Positions 34,440 through 48,800 of a stretch of 64,000 bases of DNA are shown here, piece by piece. The stretch spans positions 11,864,152 to 11,928,151 of the forward strand of contig BROE01000001.1 of assembly GCA_036571765.1 (NCBI GenBank), written 5' to 3'. Origin of the DNA: Plecoglossus altivelis. Its lineage: Eukaryota > Chordata > Actinopteri > Osmeriformes > Plecoglossidae. A program made the position numbers and the translations under genes. Under the pieces are notes generated by a model. The model made no database searches. It saw only the letters and a program-made list of their open reading frames with translations, and was not told the origin of the DNA. Positions within the stretch are counted from its first letter, which is position 1. Each line of letters starts with the position of its first letter.

Positions 34440-34480
34440 ACGCGCACACACACACGCACACACACACACGCACACACAAT
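34440..34480. repeat. (CA)n microsatellite
   Basis: About 40 bp of CACA with CACG interruptions. Confidence 0.85.
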
Positions 34481-37400
34481 GACTCATACTACACTTGGCA
34501 GAAACGGCAGCCGAGGTAAATTTGTGAAGGGTTAGCGCTTGTTCTGATTGCTCTAGTAAGACGGATACTGCCATGTCAAGTCTACCTCTCCTCCTGGGTA
34601 TAGTCTTGCCACTTAACTCAGATCTTAGTGTCGACTCCACACCATTATGCTAAAGGCTAATGGATGCAGACTGTTACCAATCTCTATTCTGCTGAAGGGT
34701 TGGAAGTTCAGTTTGGGACATGAGGTGTCTGGAGACATGTCCTACCAGATGCCCAGCCGCTCTGTCTCATAGAGGACTAAGACTCTTAATTCATTTAGAT
34801 GACAGAGGAGTTTGAAAGAGCTCATCTTCCCCTCTCCACCATTCCAATTGTAAGAGGATACTGACAATTCTCTCGCTGGGGGATGAAATGTTCATAAATC
34901 ATTCACGGATATTTTCCCACCACCCATTTTTGCACACTACCACAGCTAATCGCAACTAGATTATTCCGTGCCAAATTGAAACCATTTTATTAAATACTTC
35001 CTGAAGTCTAATATATGTATACAAAAATGCCGAAGCAATTGCTGCACACAATAAAATCATTTCATGCTGTGCTTTAACTCTCACAACAGCACATTTCCGT
35101 GTTTCCTAATCCATCCAGACAGATCACTGAGGATTGCTTTGTCCTGTTCAGCACTCGTCATGACCCAGCCTGCCCCCTGTCTTCCAGCCTTTAGACCCCC
35201 GCTTGAATTATAGAGCAGGTTCCGTTGGGTTGACCCAGAGCTGTTGATGAGGTAGTGAAGTACTTCTTCATGTCCCGAGTGGCGGAGGCGGCGTTAGTAC
35301 GACAGAGCATCTAAGGTCCACGCTCCCTTCGGGCCGGGAGCAGAGTAGTAGCGGGAGGAAGGGTGGGATTCATGGATACATCAAAGGTCACGCCGCGGTG
35401 TGTAATGGAGACAGGGGCTTATGGAGATACGCAGATAGAGCTACGGTGACATTGCTTTTGCCTTTTGATATTTCAAACGCACAGCGAAAGGGGGAGGTTG
35501 GGAACCAAGGCGGCTTGGCGACTATCTGCCCCGAAGCCCGTTGTCGGAACCGATGAAGCTCACGCGTCAACCACGTATCTGTACGTTTGCCGCCTCTGCG
35601 TGCCTCGTTTCCAGAGTCTAGGAATGGAATAGATGTCTGATTTAAAGTGGGATCCTGTGCGAACGGCACGTGGCCTTCTCTGTCACCTCGGGTTTAGAGG
35701 ACGTAGGATGGGTTATTGCACCATCACGTACATGCAGTCTCCTCATCATTCATTTACACTAAAGAAAACCTTGATGTTGACACATGATGCATGCTGGGGT
35801 TCAGCCATTGCGAAGTAATTAGGGAGGAACAGCAGGCACCATCTATATTGGCTGCGATGGCTTTCATTCTCTTCGTAATCAGCCTCGTGGAAAAAAAAGA
35901 TTTGGGTTTAGGGTGGATTCGGTGTTTGTGTTCTCGCATTGTTGATTTTACCTGAGAGTGAGAGGGAGCTTTCGGAGAGAATCTTAATATGCGAGAGTAA
36001 ATATGCTTGTCATCTAGTTTTTGGCTTTATAACTTTGGTTCGAATGATCTCCTGGCGCCCTTCCTGCGCTTGTACCGTGGATTTTGCTTCCTTTTTTTCT
36101 TCCGATGCCTTCAGTCACCCAGCGATGATGTCCTCCCACGAGTTGCACATGAAAGACCGAAGGGGCCGGTGTTCTCTGAAAGTCAGCAGGCCTCTACCTT
36201 AAATCGAATCTTGACAATAATCGTCCTCTTCGCGTCTGCTTCCATCTGGATTGAAAGTTTAAGAGTTCTGCTCCACCGCTGCGGGCAAGTCTGTTCTCGC
36301 TCCTCGCTTTGTCAGGGTTCTCTCAAGGCCCTGAAACACGACATACTGAGGGAGGGGGGGGGGGGGTGTCTCATGCTATTTTAAACCCGGTGACTGTAAA
36401 TCTCTACCTCTCTCACCGACCAAAAGGATTGCGGGCGGGCGCATACTGGCACACGCTCATGGACACACACACATGCACACGCAAGAACTGGTCACGCACA
36501 AACATAGACTCACACACACTGAGTTAGAGGAACACAAGCGGATGGCGAGGTATGTTCTTAGTGTGATGGCTTTTTCAACGGAAGGAAATTATTTGTTCTT
36601 TTGCCTTCACATCTGGCAAACATCTGGTAGCCACCCGGTCATTTACTGCGCCCCTGGTCAACGTTTCATACCTTCAACGTACACTGAACATAAAACCCTC
36701 ATGGAGAGCGCGCTGTTCTACTGCAGTAACGAGCATCGGCTGAAGCTACTGTTCCAGTCTTCGCTCTGGAGAGAGAGTCGTTTTTTGACAGAAAAATAAA
36801 GCTCGGGAAAGAAAAGAGAGATTGAGCCTTCATTCAAAAGGAACTCCGTATGAGTCCTCTGTTCCCGTCACCCAGAAAGACGAAAGAAGGATTTGGCGCC
36901 TAGCACTGTGTTGCTGCTGTGTAAATCACGCTGTGAGAAAACAAGTCCCAACGGAACCACTTAGTTAGAGCGAGTCTCAATCTGACACACTGCAGAGAAA
37001 AAGCCAGATTTCTAGTCTGAAACAGGTGGATGACAATCAACCTCACAAGACGTTTACTGTACAGTCACGCATTCATGCGCGTAGGGCTCGCTCAGGGTAA
37101 TCACCGATGATTTCGAGGTAAATTGCAATTAACTGCCAAAAAGAGCATTTTGGAGGTGAGAGATTCCGAGTGAGGGAGGTTGAACAGATCGACAAACATC
37201 TAGTTTTCTTCAGCTCTGGATCTGTCTGCCTCCGTGATGTTCACTCGGGCTGCAGCACGCTGTGTCCTTCCACTGTTACAGATGTGGGGTTTCTACGTTA
37301 GAGAGGGAACACGTCAACAAGAGATGCTCTCGCCGTCCTGTTGTGGAAAGCGTACGAGATTGATTGAGATGAATGGGAACGCACTCAGAAGGCTTCAGAG

Positions 37401-38164
37401 GAAGGGGTGTGCAGATCTGTTTATCGTTGTATTGTCATGTTCGTGTGTTGAGGGGGGTGAGGGGTTGCGTGGGGGGTAGGGTTGGCATGTCCTGTGGGAA
37501 GGGAATGAGGGGTAGGGTGTGTGTAGGGGTGACGTGAGGTGGATGTGTGTGTGTGCGCGCATACAAGTGATCTCTTAGTAAATAATTGAGACATCTACTG
37601 TGAAACAGAAAGCCAACACTTCATCATTCCTCTGTTGCCACTTAAGTGAGGGAATCTCTACCAGGTTTTTTTCTTCTTCTTGCAAACATGGATCTCTCAA
37701 CGTCGTCATTCTCACGTGGAGATCAACTGTTAAATTTCGCTTCAAACATTTGATGATCAGTCTGAGTTGAATGCAAATTCACTCTACTGTACATCCCAAC
37801 TCAGAACCACAGGGTTTTACAGACACACAAGCTCATGCTAATTAATGTACACAAGGCTAATTTTTGGTTGGCTTTTTCACCCACTCTCGCTGATCCTCAT
37901 TACAATTCATGAGCATTCAGTTTGAAAGGAGCTAATGCTGTTCCTCTGGTGTCCAGGGCGGGGGAGGCCACAGTGGAGCAGTCAGCACTATTTGTGTCCA
38001 GGCTGCTGCTCCCAGTATCTGAGCCACTCCTGGGTCTTCATCAGCCTCTCAGGCCACAGCTTAGTAAGGAGCTGTTAGAGGTTAGTCTGTCAGCTAAAAA
38101 AGCCCTCCACAAAACCCCAGTGTACCCAGAATGACAAGAAGCTACGGATAACGTGGATTCTCAC

Positions 38165-38300
38165 TGGAGGCCAATGGTCTCTCTCTTTCTCGCTCTCTCT
38201 CTCTCGCTCTCCCTCTCGCTCTATCTTTCTCTCTCGCTATCTCTCTCTCTTGCTATCTCCCTCCCTCTCTCTTCCCATCTCTCTCTCTTCACTCCATCCT
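38165..38300. repeat. CT-rich simple repeat
   Basis: CTCTCTCGCTCT and related pyrimidine units. Confidence 0.9.
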
Positions 38301-38372
38301 TTTTAGCTCTCCAAACACAGCTCTAACTTAACACAAAGTACTCCTGCGTATGGCAGTCTCCCGTGTTCATAC

Positions 38373-39003
38373 AGTGAGGCAGGGCGTAGGACTGAGTCAG
38401 CGAGGAGGGCACTGAGGCAGGGCACTGACGCAGGGCAGAGGACTGAGGCAGTGAGGCAGGGCACTGAGGCAGGGCAGAGGGCTGAGGCAGGGAGGCAGAA
38501 CACTGAGGCAGGGCGAAGGACTGAGGCAGGGAGGCAGGACACTGAGGCAGGGCGAAGGACTGAGGCAGCGAGGAGGACACTGAGTCAGGGCACTGAGCCA
38601 GGGCAGAGGACTGAGGCAGGGAGGCAGGGCACTGAGGCAGGGCAGAGGACTGAGGCAGGGAGGCAGGACACTGAGGCAGGGCACTGAGGCAGGGCAGAGG
38701 ACTGAGGCAGGGAGGCAGGACACTGAGGCAGGGCACTGAGGCAGGGCGGAGGACTGAGGCAGCGAGGCAGGACACTGAGGCAGCGAGGCAGGGCACTCAC
38801 TGAGGCAGGGCGGAGGACTGAGGCAGCGAGGCAGGACACTGAGGCAGGGCACTGAGGCAGGGCAGAGGACTGAGGCAGCGAGACAGGGCACTGAGGCAGG
38901 ATGAAGGACTGAGACAGGGCACTGAGGCAGGGCACTGAGGCAGGACGGAGGACTGAGGCAGGGCACTGAGGCAGGGCACTGAGGCAGGGCACTGAGGCAG
39001 GGT
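38373..39003. repeat. 13-bp minisatellite ACTGAGGCAGGGC
   Basis: About 630 bp of the 13-bp unit with inserted variants (AGAGGACTGAGGCAGGGAGGCAGG). The period is not a multiple of three and lacks stop codons, so several frames appear open; these are not genes. Confidence 0.95.
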
Positions 39004-42000
39004 GGGACAGAGGACTCCATCGCAAAGCAGAGCGAGCCACAGAGGCAACGCTCTCCAGCGTGTTTGTGAAGGAGGAAACAGATCGATGACAAAGGCTGTC
39101 AGAGGAGCTCAGTGTCTAGTCTGTCTAGATTGGGTTTGAAAGGCCATGTGTCATGTGGTTAATGAATTAAAGAGGTGCACTGCCAAGTCGGATCACGGCT
39201 TGTGACAACCATCAATATCTCCCATGCGCTGCGTTCTCTCCCGGAGGGAGTGATGGAAAGTAATGTCACAGGACAGGATGGCAACGTCCCAACATCATGT
39301 ACTTTGGGAACATGCTTGATGTTTGTGGTTCTCATATCACTGATTACTACCCACCTATAGGAATACAGGCATATTGATTTTAAGGCATTGTTTTATTTTT
39401 ATTTTAGTTTGGTCATCGTTTATCACAGGGATTTCTCTGCTTGACCTTGGTTTTGGACTAAATACAGTATATCTACAGTTCTGAGGTTGTTATGTTTCAA
39501 AGATCAAATTCCAATTGTAAGAAGTGAGCACTTCTATACAATAAGATAACAGTTGATGAGCACCAAATATAAGCAATTCAACAGGTTAATCTACCGCGTG
39601 CATAACATCAAAAGTTTGAACATAATTGCTCGGTACAGTATAATTACTGGCCCGAAACACCACAGGGATTATTGAGAAAGAAAACAGCAACAGTCAGATT
39701 TTCTCTATTCATTTACTACCGCCGATGTTTTCGTGTGAAAATAGATTTGGAAAGTACATGCAATAATATACCAGACTACAGATCTCCGTGGGATTCCGCT
39801 TCACAATTGGCATCTTGCTGTGAGGCTCAGCTATGTTTTTAAATTGAAAAGTAATGAAATCTTCAAGGAATACACTTCAAGGTGTGCAGAGAATGTGGGG
39901 TTTAGTTTGGTATTAGGCTTCATAACCTCAGTTGACTGCAGTTTACAGCTTCACCCCAGTAAGCTACATCTTGTCTATATTCGTCATCTTTGACAGAGAC
40001 TCTCTGGGGTTCTCCTGGAAAAAAGGACGCCATTTCAAACGCCACCTTTAAAAAAAAAACCAATACAACGGAAGAATTCTCCGACCATAACAACACATAA
40101 ATGCAAACTGATTTGTTTTGTCTTCGGAAGAATTCATAACATTCAGTTAGTTCTCTGATCCCAAAGCCCTCTGTCCACCATACCCACCTTCCTTTCACAA
40201 TCAATCTTGTCATCCATGACCAGCTACCTTAACAGCATCTCGAACCACTTTATCATGCTTTATTTGACATCAATAACAAGTCATTACAACAACATTCAGG
40301 TACTCAACCCCCGAGTCAATCCCTATTTAATCATCCCCTACTTTAAAATTCCATCACTGAAATAGTTCCAGCAGTAACCTACAGCAGCAACACAGCCTAC
40401 AGTCCCAGACGCTATAAAGCCTAGCGACCTATAAACACACTCTGCCTTCTCCAGTTAGTTGGTGTTTTACAACATGGACGGTGGACGGGTGCAGACAAAT
40501 CAAGCAATAAGTAACACATCAGTTCACTCCCATTCCTGCTTTTATTGTCTCTTACCGATCAGACAGAGAGCTCAGCACCAATATATATATAGAAAAGGAA
40601 ATTAAATTCAGAGCCTCATAACGGGAGTTGACTCTATCGGCGCGATAGAGAGGGATACTCCATGGTTCTCTAAATGGGAGTTAATACTTCCCTCGGCGTT
40701 TGACAGTCCTCCGAACACACATATCTCCTCCGGCCCACTCCAATTTCAGATTCGTCCAGCTGGAAACCAGCCCAAAGAGTTATTAGTCCATGTCAACTTC
40801 CTTGCTCCCGTTGGCCATATAGCTGCTTATGAAAGATAGAGTGAAGCCTGAAAATAAATGGTGTTCAGATTGCAATCATAATTTAAGGTTACAGTTCTGG
40901 CGGTGTACTGAGGATGTAAAGAGACTATTTGTGCTTCATGAACAATCAGCAAATTACCATGACATGGACAGTTTGGATACATGGTACATCCACAGGAAAT
41001 CCTTTTATAATTCATCATTGTGGCTTTTCAATCCTATTATCATGTAATATTAAAATGCTGTTGCAGGAATTTACAGCAGAGCACCATCCCCAAGACAGAC
41101 GGAGACAGGCAGAGCTGTAGGCTGTCTCATTACATGGAATTATCAGTCAGTAATTAACTGTAATGCCTATCTGGGAATATTCATTTTGATAAATACATTC
41201 CACACACCGAATTGCTGAAAGTCATTTTATGACATGATAAAATCTGAATCACAATCAAGTCATTCTCAGAGGTGTGAAATTAATTCATAAGATATTCCAT
41301 TTCCTCTAATTTCTTCAGACAATCATTTGATATTAAGCCTTTAGATAATAGTTTTGGTTGCAATTCGATTATGAACAGCAGCGTTTTCTCTTAGTCACCT
41401 ATTTACCAAGGGAGTGTGAGACTAGGAATTTGACTCTGAATTTACCCTGTCATGTGGCGCTTGACTTACTACTATTTCAGAAAATGTAGTGAGTTTCTGA
41501 CGCCCCCTTGCGGAAGTAGCAGTAAACCTAAAAGTCTTCGTTTCTTTACATTTCAAAGGACGCAATCATAATCATTTTTAAGACATTCAGCTGTTACAAC
41601 TAGTCAGTCAGTCTCCCTCCGCTTATACATATCTATTTTGTTTTTACTGCTGAATGCAGCTGAACACGCGAAGAGGAAGGGCCGTTTCAACCTGAGGAGG
41701 ACCCTCCTTAAAACCAAGCGTTTACTAGGAGACACCTGCAATTAGGAAGCATATTCACCCCCCGGCTTCCACCGGAGCGTGCTGACGTTCAAGTAGTCAT
41801 TACTTTGTCCCGCTGCGTGCTAGCTGCCTTTAAAACTGTCAGCAGCGGCCGTTGCCCTCAGCCTAGGGTGTAGCACGACAGGGGTTGGTGACAGCTCAAC
41901 CACAGGGTACGCCTCAAAGCCCTCTGTTTGACACAGACGCTGTTATGCAAATTGATAGTCATGGTACACATCCCTAAACCAGTCTTACTCGGTCTTTAGT

Positions 42001-42477
42001 TTATGCGTAAAATTGATCCAACGCCTTGATCAAAATGACACAACTGAACTGAAAGCGGTGTTTTCCGGGGCTTTACAATTGTTTATGGGTCTGTCAGTTC
42101 TGTCCGGCGCCTAAAAGGTTGGTTTGGCTGCGTTTTGAATCTTAGCTTCTCAACGTCGCTTACGTCTTGAACATGTTAGGAATGTGTGTTGTTGAGAGTA
42201 CGTGAAGTGGCAATGTAAAAGACAGCAGTGGAAAGAGCTTGTGACTTGCATGTGTGTTTGTGTTTGAATAAGTACGGTGATAAGTACATATGTAGTACAT
42301 ATGTCTTATTGTACGGATTGAGCTGTGAAGGTAACTTGAAAAACCATCATCTTGTTTTAATTTCATTAATGTTTCTTTACACTTCCGTTTTATATCCCTT
42401 TGATTTGAATGTGTCAGAGATGTAGGTTAACAGAAGTCCTCAGAAGGAAACAGCAGCTTAGTTAGACAGAACATGTC
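39004..42477. other. Gene-free interval, right part
   Basis: Mostly AT-rich DNA. It has one CTCF-like motif at 41501-41516 and no recognisable exons or repeats. Confidence 0.5.
41501..41516 (-). promoter_or_regulatory. CTCF-like motif upstream of the actinodin 3' end
   Basis: The minus strand reads CTTCCGCAAGGGGGCG, a strong CTCF-type core. It lies between the ralyl gene-poor flank and the actinodin gene, where a domain boundary would be plausible. Confidence 0.45.
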
Positions 42478-42483
42478 TTTATT
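42478..42483 (-). terminator. Polyadenylation signal of actinodin
   Basis: AATAAA on the minus strand about 500 bp after the stop codon at 42980; the best-placed signal for this gene. Confidence 0.55.
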
Positions 42484-42979
42484 TGGAACTTTAAAAAACA
42501 AAACAGTGGAGGGTGTTCTACAGAGAAGCTATGAAAACAACATTAAATACACTATAGAGAGAATGATGTTCACAAATCAATGTACAACACAGGGAGATAC
42601 TTTGCATACACATGAATTATGACTAAACCACCTTCAAGTACGGTACTCTACTCTAGAACACACACCATCTACACAGAGAAGTGGTCCTGCACACATGCAA
42701 TGTTGTGTTTAATGCACACATTTGTACCTAGTTTTCTATGTGACCATAAAACCTATAGAAACATATAGCCCACTAATATAACTGACTGCGATAGGAACAT
42801 ATCGGGATATGTATAAGTCTCTGTGATCAGAGTTTGGATCCCAGATCTGGGTGTTAGTGTTGATTGAACCATGTCACTCTGCTAGACTGTGTGTGTTTGT
42901 GTGTGTGTGTGTGTGACTGAGTATGTGCCTGTGCAACACATTTAATGGCTCGCTATCATGATTGTGTTACGAGGGCGAT

Positions 42980-44342
42980 TCACTTCTTCTTGTACTGGCT
43001 CATGTATCCCCTAAGGAAGTCTTCGAACCGTGGGCCAGCGTACTGGGGAGCAGCGTATCCAGCGAAGGGGTGTGGCACCGCGGCCTCTTCGCTTGGCTCC
43101 TCCTGCTGGGCGGGTTCGTCTGCAGCAGCGGCGGCGGGGTCAGCGCGACGCAGGCGGCAGTTGTAGTCGACCTCGGGGTCGCAGTCGGGGTGCGGCTCGA
43201 TCACTCCGTTCCTGGATGGGCTGGCAGCGGCAGGGGCAGCGAACTTGCCGCAGGTGGGGTCGAAGGGGTGGCAGGCGGGGGCGGGGGCGGGGGCGGCAGC
43301 CTTGGCGTCATCGCCGGCCTCCACGGCCATGCAGCCCTCGTCGTAGTGGATGTAGCAGTCATACCCTTCCTTTGTCTTCCCCCTGACCCCCAGGCGGGAG
43401 CGGACTTCGTACTGGGGCAGGAGACGGGGGGGTTGGCGCAGCGCGGCGGCCGCCCTCAGCAGGCAGAAGGGGTCGTAGGTGGGGTCACAGGGCGCCAGGG
43501 CAGGGGCGAAGGGCGCCAGGGCAGGGGCCGGGGGTGCTGGCTCGTCCTTGGGGGTGAACTCCAGGACGGGCTTGGTGAGGCCGGACAACTTGGTGGCGGT
43601 CAGGGGGTTGCAGCCCTCGTCGAAGAGGGGGTTGCAATGCTGCTCCTTAGGGGCTTCCTCAACTGCAGCGGCGGGCGCCGGCGGCGGGGCTGCTATGTTG
43701 GCCACACACAGGGGGTCGATCTCGGGGTTGCAGGTGGGATACAGGTGGTAGTAGCCGGTGGGGGCCTTCTGCACCAGCAGGGGCCTACAGTAGGGGTCCT
43801 TGGCGGGGTCGCAGCCCAGGGCAGAGTAGGACGGGGCAGGGCCGGGGGCAGGGCGGTAGCCGTAGGCAGCGCGCAGGTGGTACTGGAGACACTCGACGTC
43901 GGAGGGGTTGCAGATGCGGAGGAGCTCGGTCTTCTGCTCGGCGCTCAGGAAGGGCTCCAGGACAGGAGCGTAGTAGTAGAACCCTGTGGGAGACTTCATG
44001 GGGATGGGCAGCATGGGAGTCAGGATGGGAGCTGGGACTTTGGCCGGGGCCGGGGCCGGCTCTGGGGCCGCGGTCTTGGGCAGCAGAGGGAACAGGCAGT
44101 AGGGGTCGTAGTATGGGTTGCACAGCCTGACGGGAGCTTCCTTGATGGGAGCCGGCATGACCAGCTTGGCTTTGGGCTTGCTGGTGGACTCGGCGATGCA
44201 CTCGGGGTCGTCGGAGTTGGCGCACGACTTGTAGATCTCACTGAGGTGGGTGAGGTAGTGGTTAAAGGTGGGGCCCTCCTCAGATCTGTGCTTGTTCTGC
44301 AGGTAGGCCATATACATACGGTCCAGATCCTCTACCTGAGGA

Positions 44343-44381
<39 letters not shown>

Positions 44382-45812
44382 GAGAGAGATTGAGATCATA
44401 AAATAATACTATGGAAACGACTTCCCTTGGTTCCTTTTATACAGTGCACTTACTAACCCTTTCTCCAAGAGTGGACGTGATGGAATTTAAATTGAAAAAA
44501 TAATAATTATAAGTGTTATTTATGTCTATGACCCGCTGTCACTCACTCCTTCCTGATTTCCAGTCTCCATGAAGTACTTGTACCACCCCCAGAAGTCTGG
44601 CAAGCGCTTAAACTGGGGCAGACTTCTTGTGTTGCGAACCAGCTTCTTCAAGTTATCCATGGCATTGCTCTTCACCTCACTGGATACAGCAGCGTCTGAT
44701 CGAGAGAGAGGAAACCCTAGAGACTGTCAGCGTATCGTATGTAAAGCTGTACGGGTGTTAATAGATGTACCCCTGAAGGATCTGCATCTCCCATCCTCCA
44801 CCGGCGACACATCCCAACCTGACGCGCTCCTCTCACTCACCCTCCCCCTGCTCCTGCAGCCCCACAGGCACGGCCCCCAGGAACTCTGTTAAAACAGGAA
44901 CAGGGACATGAGAGGACTGGAACCAGATGTTGCATCCCCCTCCTACAGCAGAGGAAACTGCTGACCCGCTAACAAGCCAGAGGTAGAGGGAGTCGACGGC
45001 AGGCGCTAGCTGGCGTCCTGCGGACCCGCTCACTGCTGCCTACCTTTGAACGCAATCACAAGTATACGGGGTCGCAGCAGGGGGGGAGTGGGGGGGGTGG
45101 TGCCCTCCTGATATTTGGGGGCCCACTGGAAGTCGAGCCATAAAACTACAAAGCAACATGCTCAAAGCAACCCGAAACACACACGCGCGCGCGCACACAC
45201 ACCCTCCACTCCAATTATTGAAAGACTGTGAAGACGACAAGAGGGGGTGACATGTTCAGCTGGCATCATGGCTCAACACGTATGTAGTTTAGCGCCAGGG
45301 GTTTGCCTTTAGAACTTTACGACTTGAAGGAAAAAGCACAGTCAGCTGATTATACATAAGCCCCTAGTCGCTCACCTTTGCCAAGGAGAAATTGTGCGGC
45401 TCTGAAGTATTAATGATATACTGTATGTCCTTTTATGGCAGAGTGAAACACACATAAAAAGCTTTAACGGATGATCATCTGAATTCATTATATTTTATCT
45501 AACGATCTATGACTTTCCTTCATCGCTGACATTAAGGCATCTCATAAATTTAATTGTATACTCTTTATCAATGACTTGACATTTGGTAATACTGTGCGCA
45601 TGAACTTTCATGAGACTTTGGTGTTATGGGAGACCGCTTCAGTATATTGTAGCTAGAGTCATTTCCTTCGGTGGTTCGTTTGCCAATCAGTTAACTTGTG
45701 GCAAACAACAGCTGAGACAATGAAACAGTGAAATCTCACCTGGTAATAAGACAACTGCCAGCATGATTCCAGTGTAGATCAGGGAAAGCGATCGTCTTCC
45801 AGCGTGCGCCAT
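42980..45812 (-). CDS. Actinodin (fin-fold actinotrichia protein)
   Basis: Secreted structural protein of actinotrichia, the fibrils that support fish fin folds; the family is absent from tetrapods. Exons: 45740-45812, 44841-44885, 44547-44695, 42980-44335. Phases agree and encode 540 residues. Residues 1-24 are a signal peptide (MAHAGRRSLSLIYTGIMLAV...). The conserved actinodin segment follows (LPQFKRLPDFWGWYKYFMET, then YMAYLQNKH). From about residue 127 the protein has ten spaced Cys-pair motifs of the type C-[N/D]-P-x-x-D-P-x-C (for example CNPYYDPYC, CDPAKDPYC, CNPEIDPLC, CDPTYDPFC, CHPFDPTC), separated by Pro/Ala-rich linkers, and it ends in YMSQYKKK. The large last exon is GC-rich, so the opposite strand is open for 479 codons, a shadow. 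AATAAA on the minus strand at 42483-42478 gives a 3' UTR of about 500 bp. Which paralogue (and1, and2 and so on) cannot be decided here. Confidence 0.92.
44342..44392. repeat. (GA)n microsatellite in actinodin intron
   Basis: On the coding strand it is the polypyrimidine tract directly before the last-exon acceptor at 44336. Confidence 0.9.
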
Positions 45813-48800
45813 TTTGTCTTCTTTGTTTTCCTGAGGTAGATGGAGGACATCGTTTCTCAAGAGAACTAGTTGGACAGACAATTACCTTGGAGTCCAGGGA
45901 CGTGACCTCTGAAATAGGACACTGACAGTCTCCTCTCAGTGCCGTCTGAGGTGATTAAGGTAAAGTACTTGCTCTCAAATGGCATTTTTGACATGTACCT
46001 TTGTAGTTACCTACTGTGTACAAGTCAAGAACATCCATTTAAGTAAAAAAAAAAAAACTTGTCATAATCACCAAACATGTTAAATGTGAAAAGAGATCAA
46101 ATCTTAAAGTTAGTGGACCCAGAGGCTGAACGGCTGTGAACTAATAACCTGCATTCACTCACAACACTGTTGGCCTGCGACCATAACCCTAACCCCCAGC
46201 AAAGTACACCTCAATTCAGGTTCCTAAAACACAGAAAACCTTTCTTTCCGTCCACACATCACCCAGTTTTGGTCGAAAAACATAGAATGGCTGGACTCCT
46301 ACCTGTAAAGGTGTGCAATGTTCTGACCTCCTGGGATCACCTCAAGAGCTGTTTGGCTCCCTGCACTAAGAGTTGAGGAAGTGCTGTTAGTCAGAGATGT
46401 GTACACCCTATCTCTCTGCTCCCTGGATGGGACCGTTGTGCTGGGCAACATTTTTAAGGAGCCCTTTAATCATTAAAAACAAAAAGGCATGTCACAGAGC
46501 TGAAGCATGCTGTTAGGAGCGACGGGATTGGCTCCTGTGGAAGCGTTAGACCAGCCAATGGGAGTCCTGTAATTAGGACGAGGTGAACAGTAAGACGAGT
46601 TTGCTGAAGGAACATCCACAGGGTGTTATTTATGTGTTGGATACAAGTGTCTGCTCTGAGATGAAATTTATGTTGCATGATGACATACAGAGGACAGGGG
46701 GAAAATGTGATTCTCACAGACGAACAGCTTGTGAACGTCTCTCGCTCCATCACAGTCAGGGGTAACTGTGTTGGAGTAACGACACAGGCATGACACAGTG
46801 TGTCACCGCATTTGTGTTTGGAACAAGAAGACTGTGTAAAACAAATAACCGAAAACACCCAAGTAGGTCTTTTAGCCACCAGTCTGCCTAGTTTCTGAGT
46901 GATGCTTAACCATGTTGAAGGTTTGATGAAGGCAGAGCCAGCTGCTGCAGGGTTATATCAAGCCATGGTCTGTTATATAAGAGCGTGCTGTTTCACTCTA
47001 AATGCAATGGATGCACTCTTTGTATCCAGTGAATCTAATGCATGTGTTTGACCAAATATGTTGACCCATAAGGACAATGTTTCTAATGATACCTTTGAAA
47101 GATACAGTGAAAATGTTGACTTTTGGTTTCTGTTTCAATCAAATGTTCAGATACTGCATGTGATGTGTACATGTAAGTGTTCGTTTAGGTGTCTGGTATC
47201 TGGCAAACCGTTTTTATTGTTACTCTCATGTCATTAAGGTGCAATATGTATCTTAATGGAAAAGTATTGAATTTCGTATGTCACAAACATTATTTAACGC
47301 TATTGCAGCCGTAATTACTAAAAAACAGAAAATTATTTTATCATAAAGATCGAGAGTAAAAAAAAAAAAGATGGTGTGAAAGCCTTAGAAAGCCGTAAAA
47401 AACTGCACGTGAAAGGAAAACTCATTAGAAACCCAGACCCTTGTTGTAAAAATGATGACGCCCTGTCAACCACTTTCACATAAGAAGTTTCAGTATTATG
47501 CTCCTTAACATGCAGTAGTGCTGTACACTGAGAGCTGAATTTAATGTGTTTGAATTATTATATTATATATTTTTCAATAGATATGTCAACACAATGTGAC
47601 AGAGTTTGCAGTGATTAATACCGTAAAAGCAGACCGTACATATTGGGATGTTGTCAGAGAATGATTTGTGTCAGAATCTATAATTCGGACTATTTTTTAC
47701 AATTTTTTACGGACCTCAATTCATCATTTGCCATCTGCAGTAGGTTTGAGGTGACTGAATATAGGACTCTGAAATCACATATGTAATTATTTTAAAACAG
47801 GTGTTCTTCAATACTCAGAAACCTACAATCCAGCCTGGAAGCAGTTTAGAACACGAACAAGATAGAAACTCATAATTTTTGCATACCATATATGGAGTCA
47901 TTTGTGGGATTTGAAGAATTTCACAACATCTGGAGCCACTGTTGACTTTTTAAGAATTTGTGCAAACCTGGGACTTACATGAATGAAAATGACATGTCAT
48001 TTACACTTTAAATTGATAGTCTTGCAAGTAAAAAAAAGGATGAAAATAGAGTTTTTGTGCACTTATCTGTTAGCATATCAAAAATGTAAAGATGTTGAAA
48101 CGTTTTACTAGACATCATCATCATCATCTAGGAGGTCTTCAAAATCTGTCCAGACAGAAGAAACCCAACCTATGATGTCATGACAGCCATATCTCAACAT
48201 CATGCAAGAAATGCATATAAAGTTTTAAATGGGAATGTTGGGTCACAGAGGAGCAAAGGGAATAAAACAGAGAGCTCTGGAAATCCACTTCTCTCCGGTT
48301 CCCTTCCTGGGTGTCTGAGTCAAGGTCAAAGTTCAATCTGAAAACTCCATACAGACACAAACAAGACATTGTCTAATCCTACCGCGATCTCCAACAAATA
48401 ATTTATTTTTTTAAATCTTAAAACCCAAATTCGGATTATTTCGAAAACGGAACCTTCTAAACTCTACTCGTGTCGGTCTTTGCATCAGAACGACACGAAC
48501 CGTCGGATGCATGTCACATGTTAGCGCTCATAAGACTGAGGTATGCAGACAGTGGTGAGCTGTTTTTGTTCTCAGTGTACATATTCTTTTGTGCTTAAAA
48601 CCTGTCATCTAAAACCACAGCTATACTTCAAAACAACAACAAAGGTTAACGACCCCCCCCAAAAAGACTTTACCTATGAATTGCACATGTATTACCTATG
48701 TCCCCAGATTAGCTAGGAACTTCAATGGGGTTTTTTCTTCCAGAGACACATTAGTAAACACAGTGCATCTAAATCTGCTTTTTTGAAATGGGGGAAACAA

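Larger units (their letters stand above)
31791..38164. other. Gene-free interval, left part
   Basis: Only short random-looking frames and small GT/CA tracts (33359-33421, 34440-34480). I see no exons, RNA genes or transposon ends. Confidence 0.5.

Noticed and set aside
38303..39092. Several long overlapping frames rich in Cys, Leu and Pro on both strands
   Set aside because: They are generated by the 13-bp minisatellite, not by genes.
42962..44401. 479-codon plus-strand frame
   Set aside because: It lies antisense to the large actinodin exon. Its Gly/Val-rich content is the complement of the Pro/Ala/Cys-rich actinodin codons, and it runs into the GA microsatellite.
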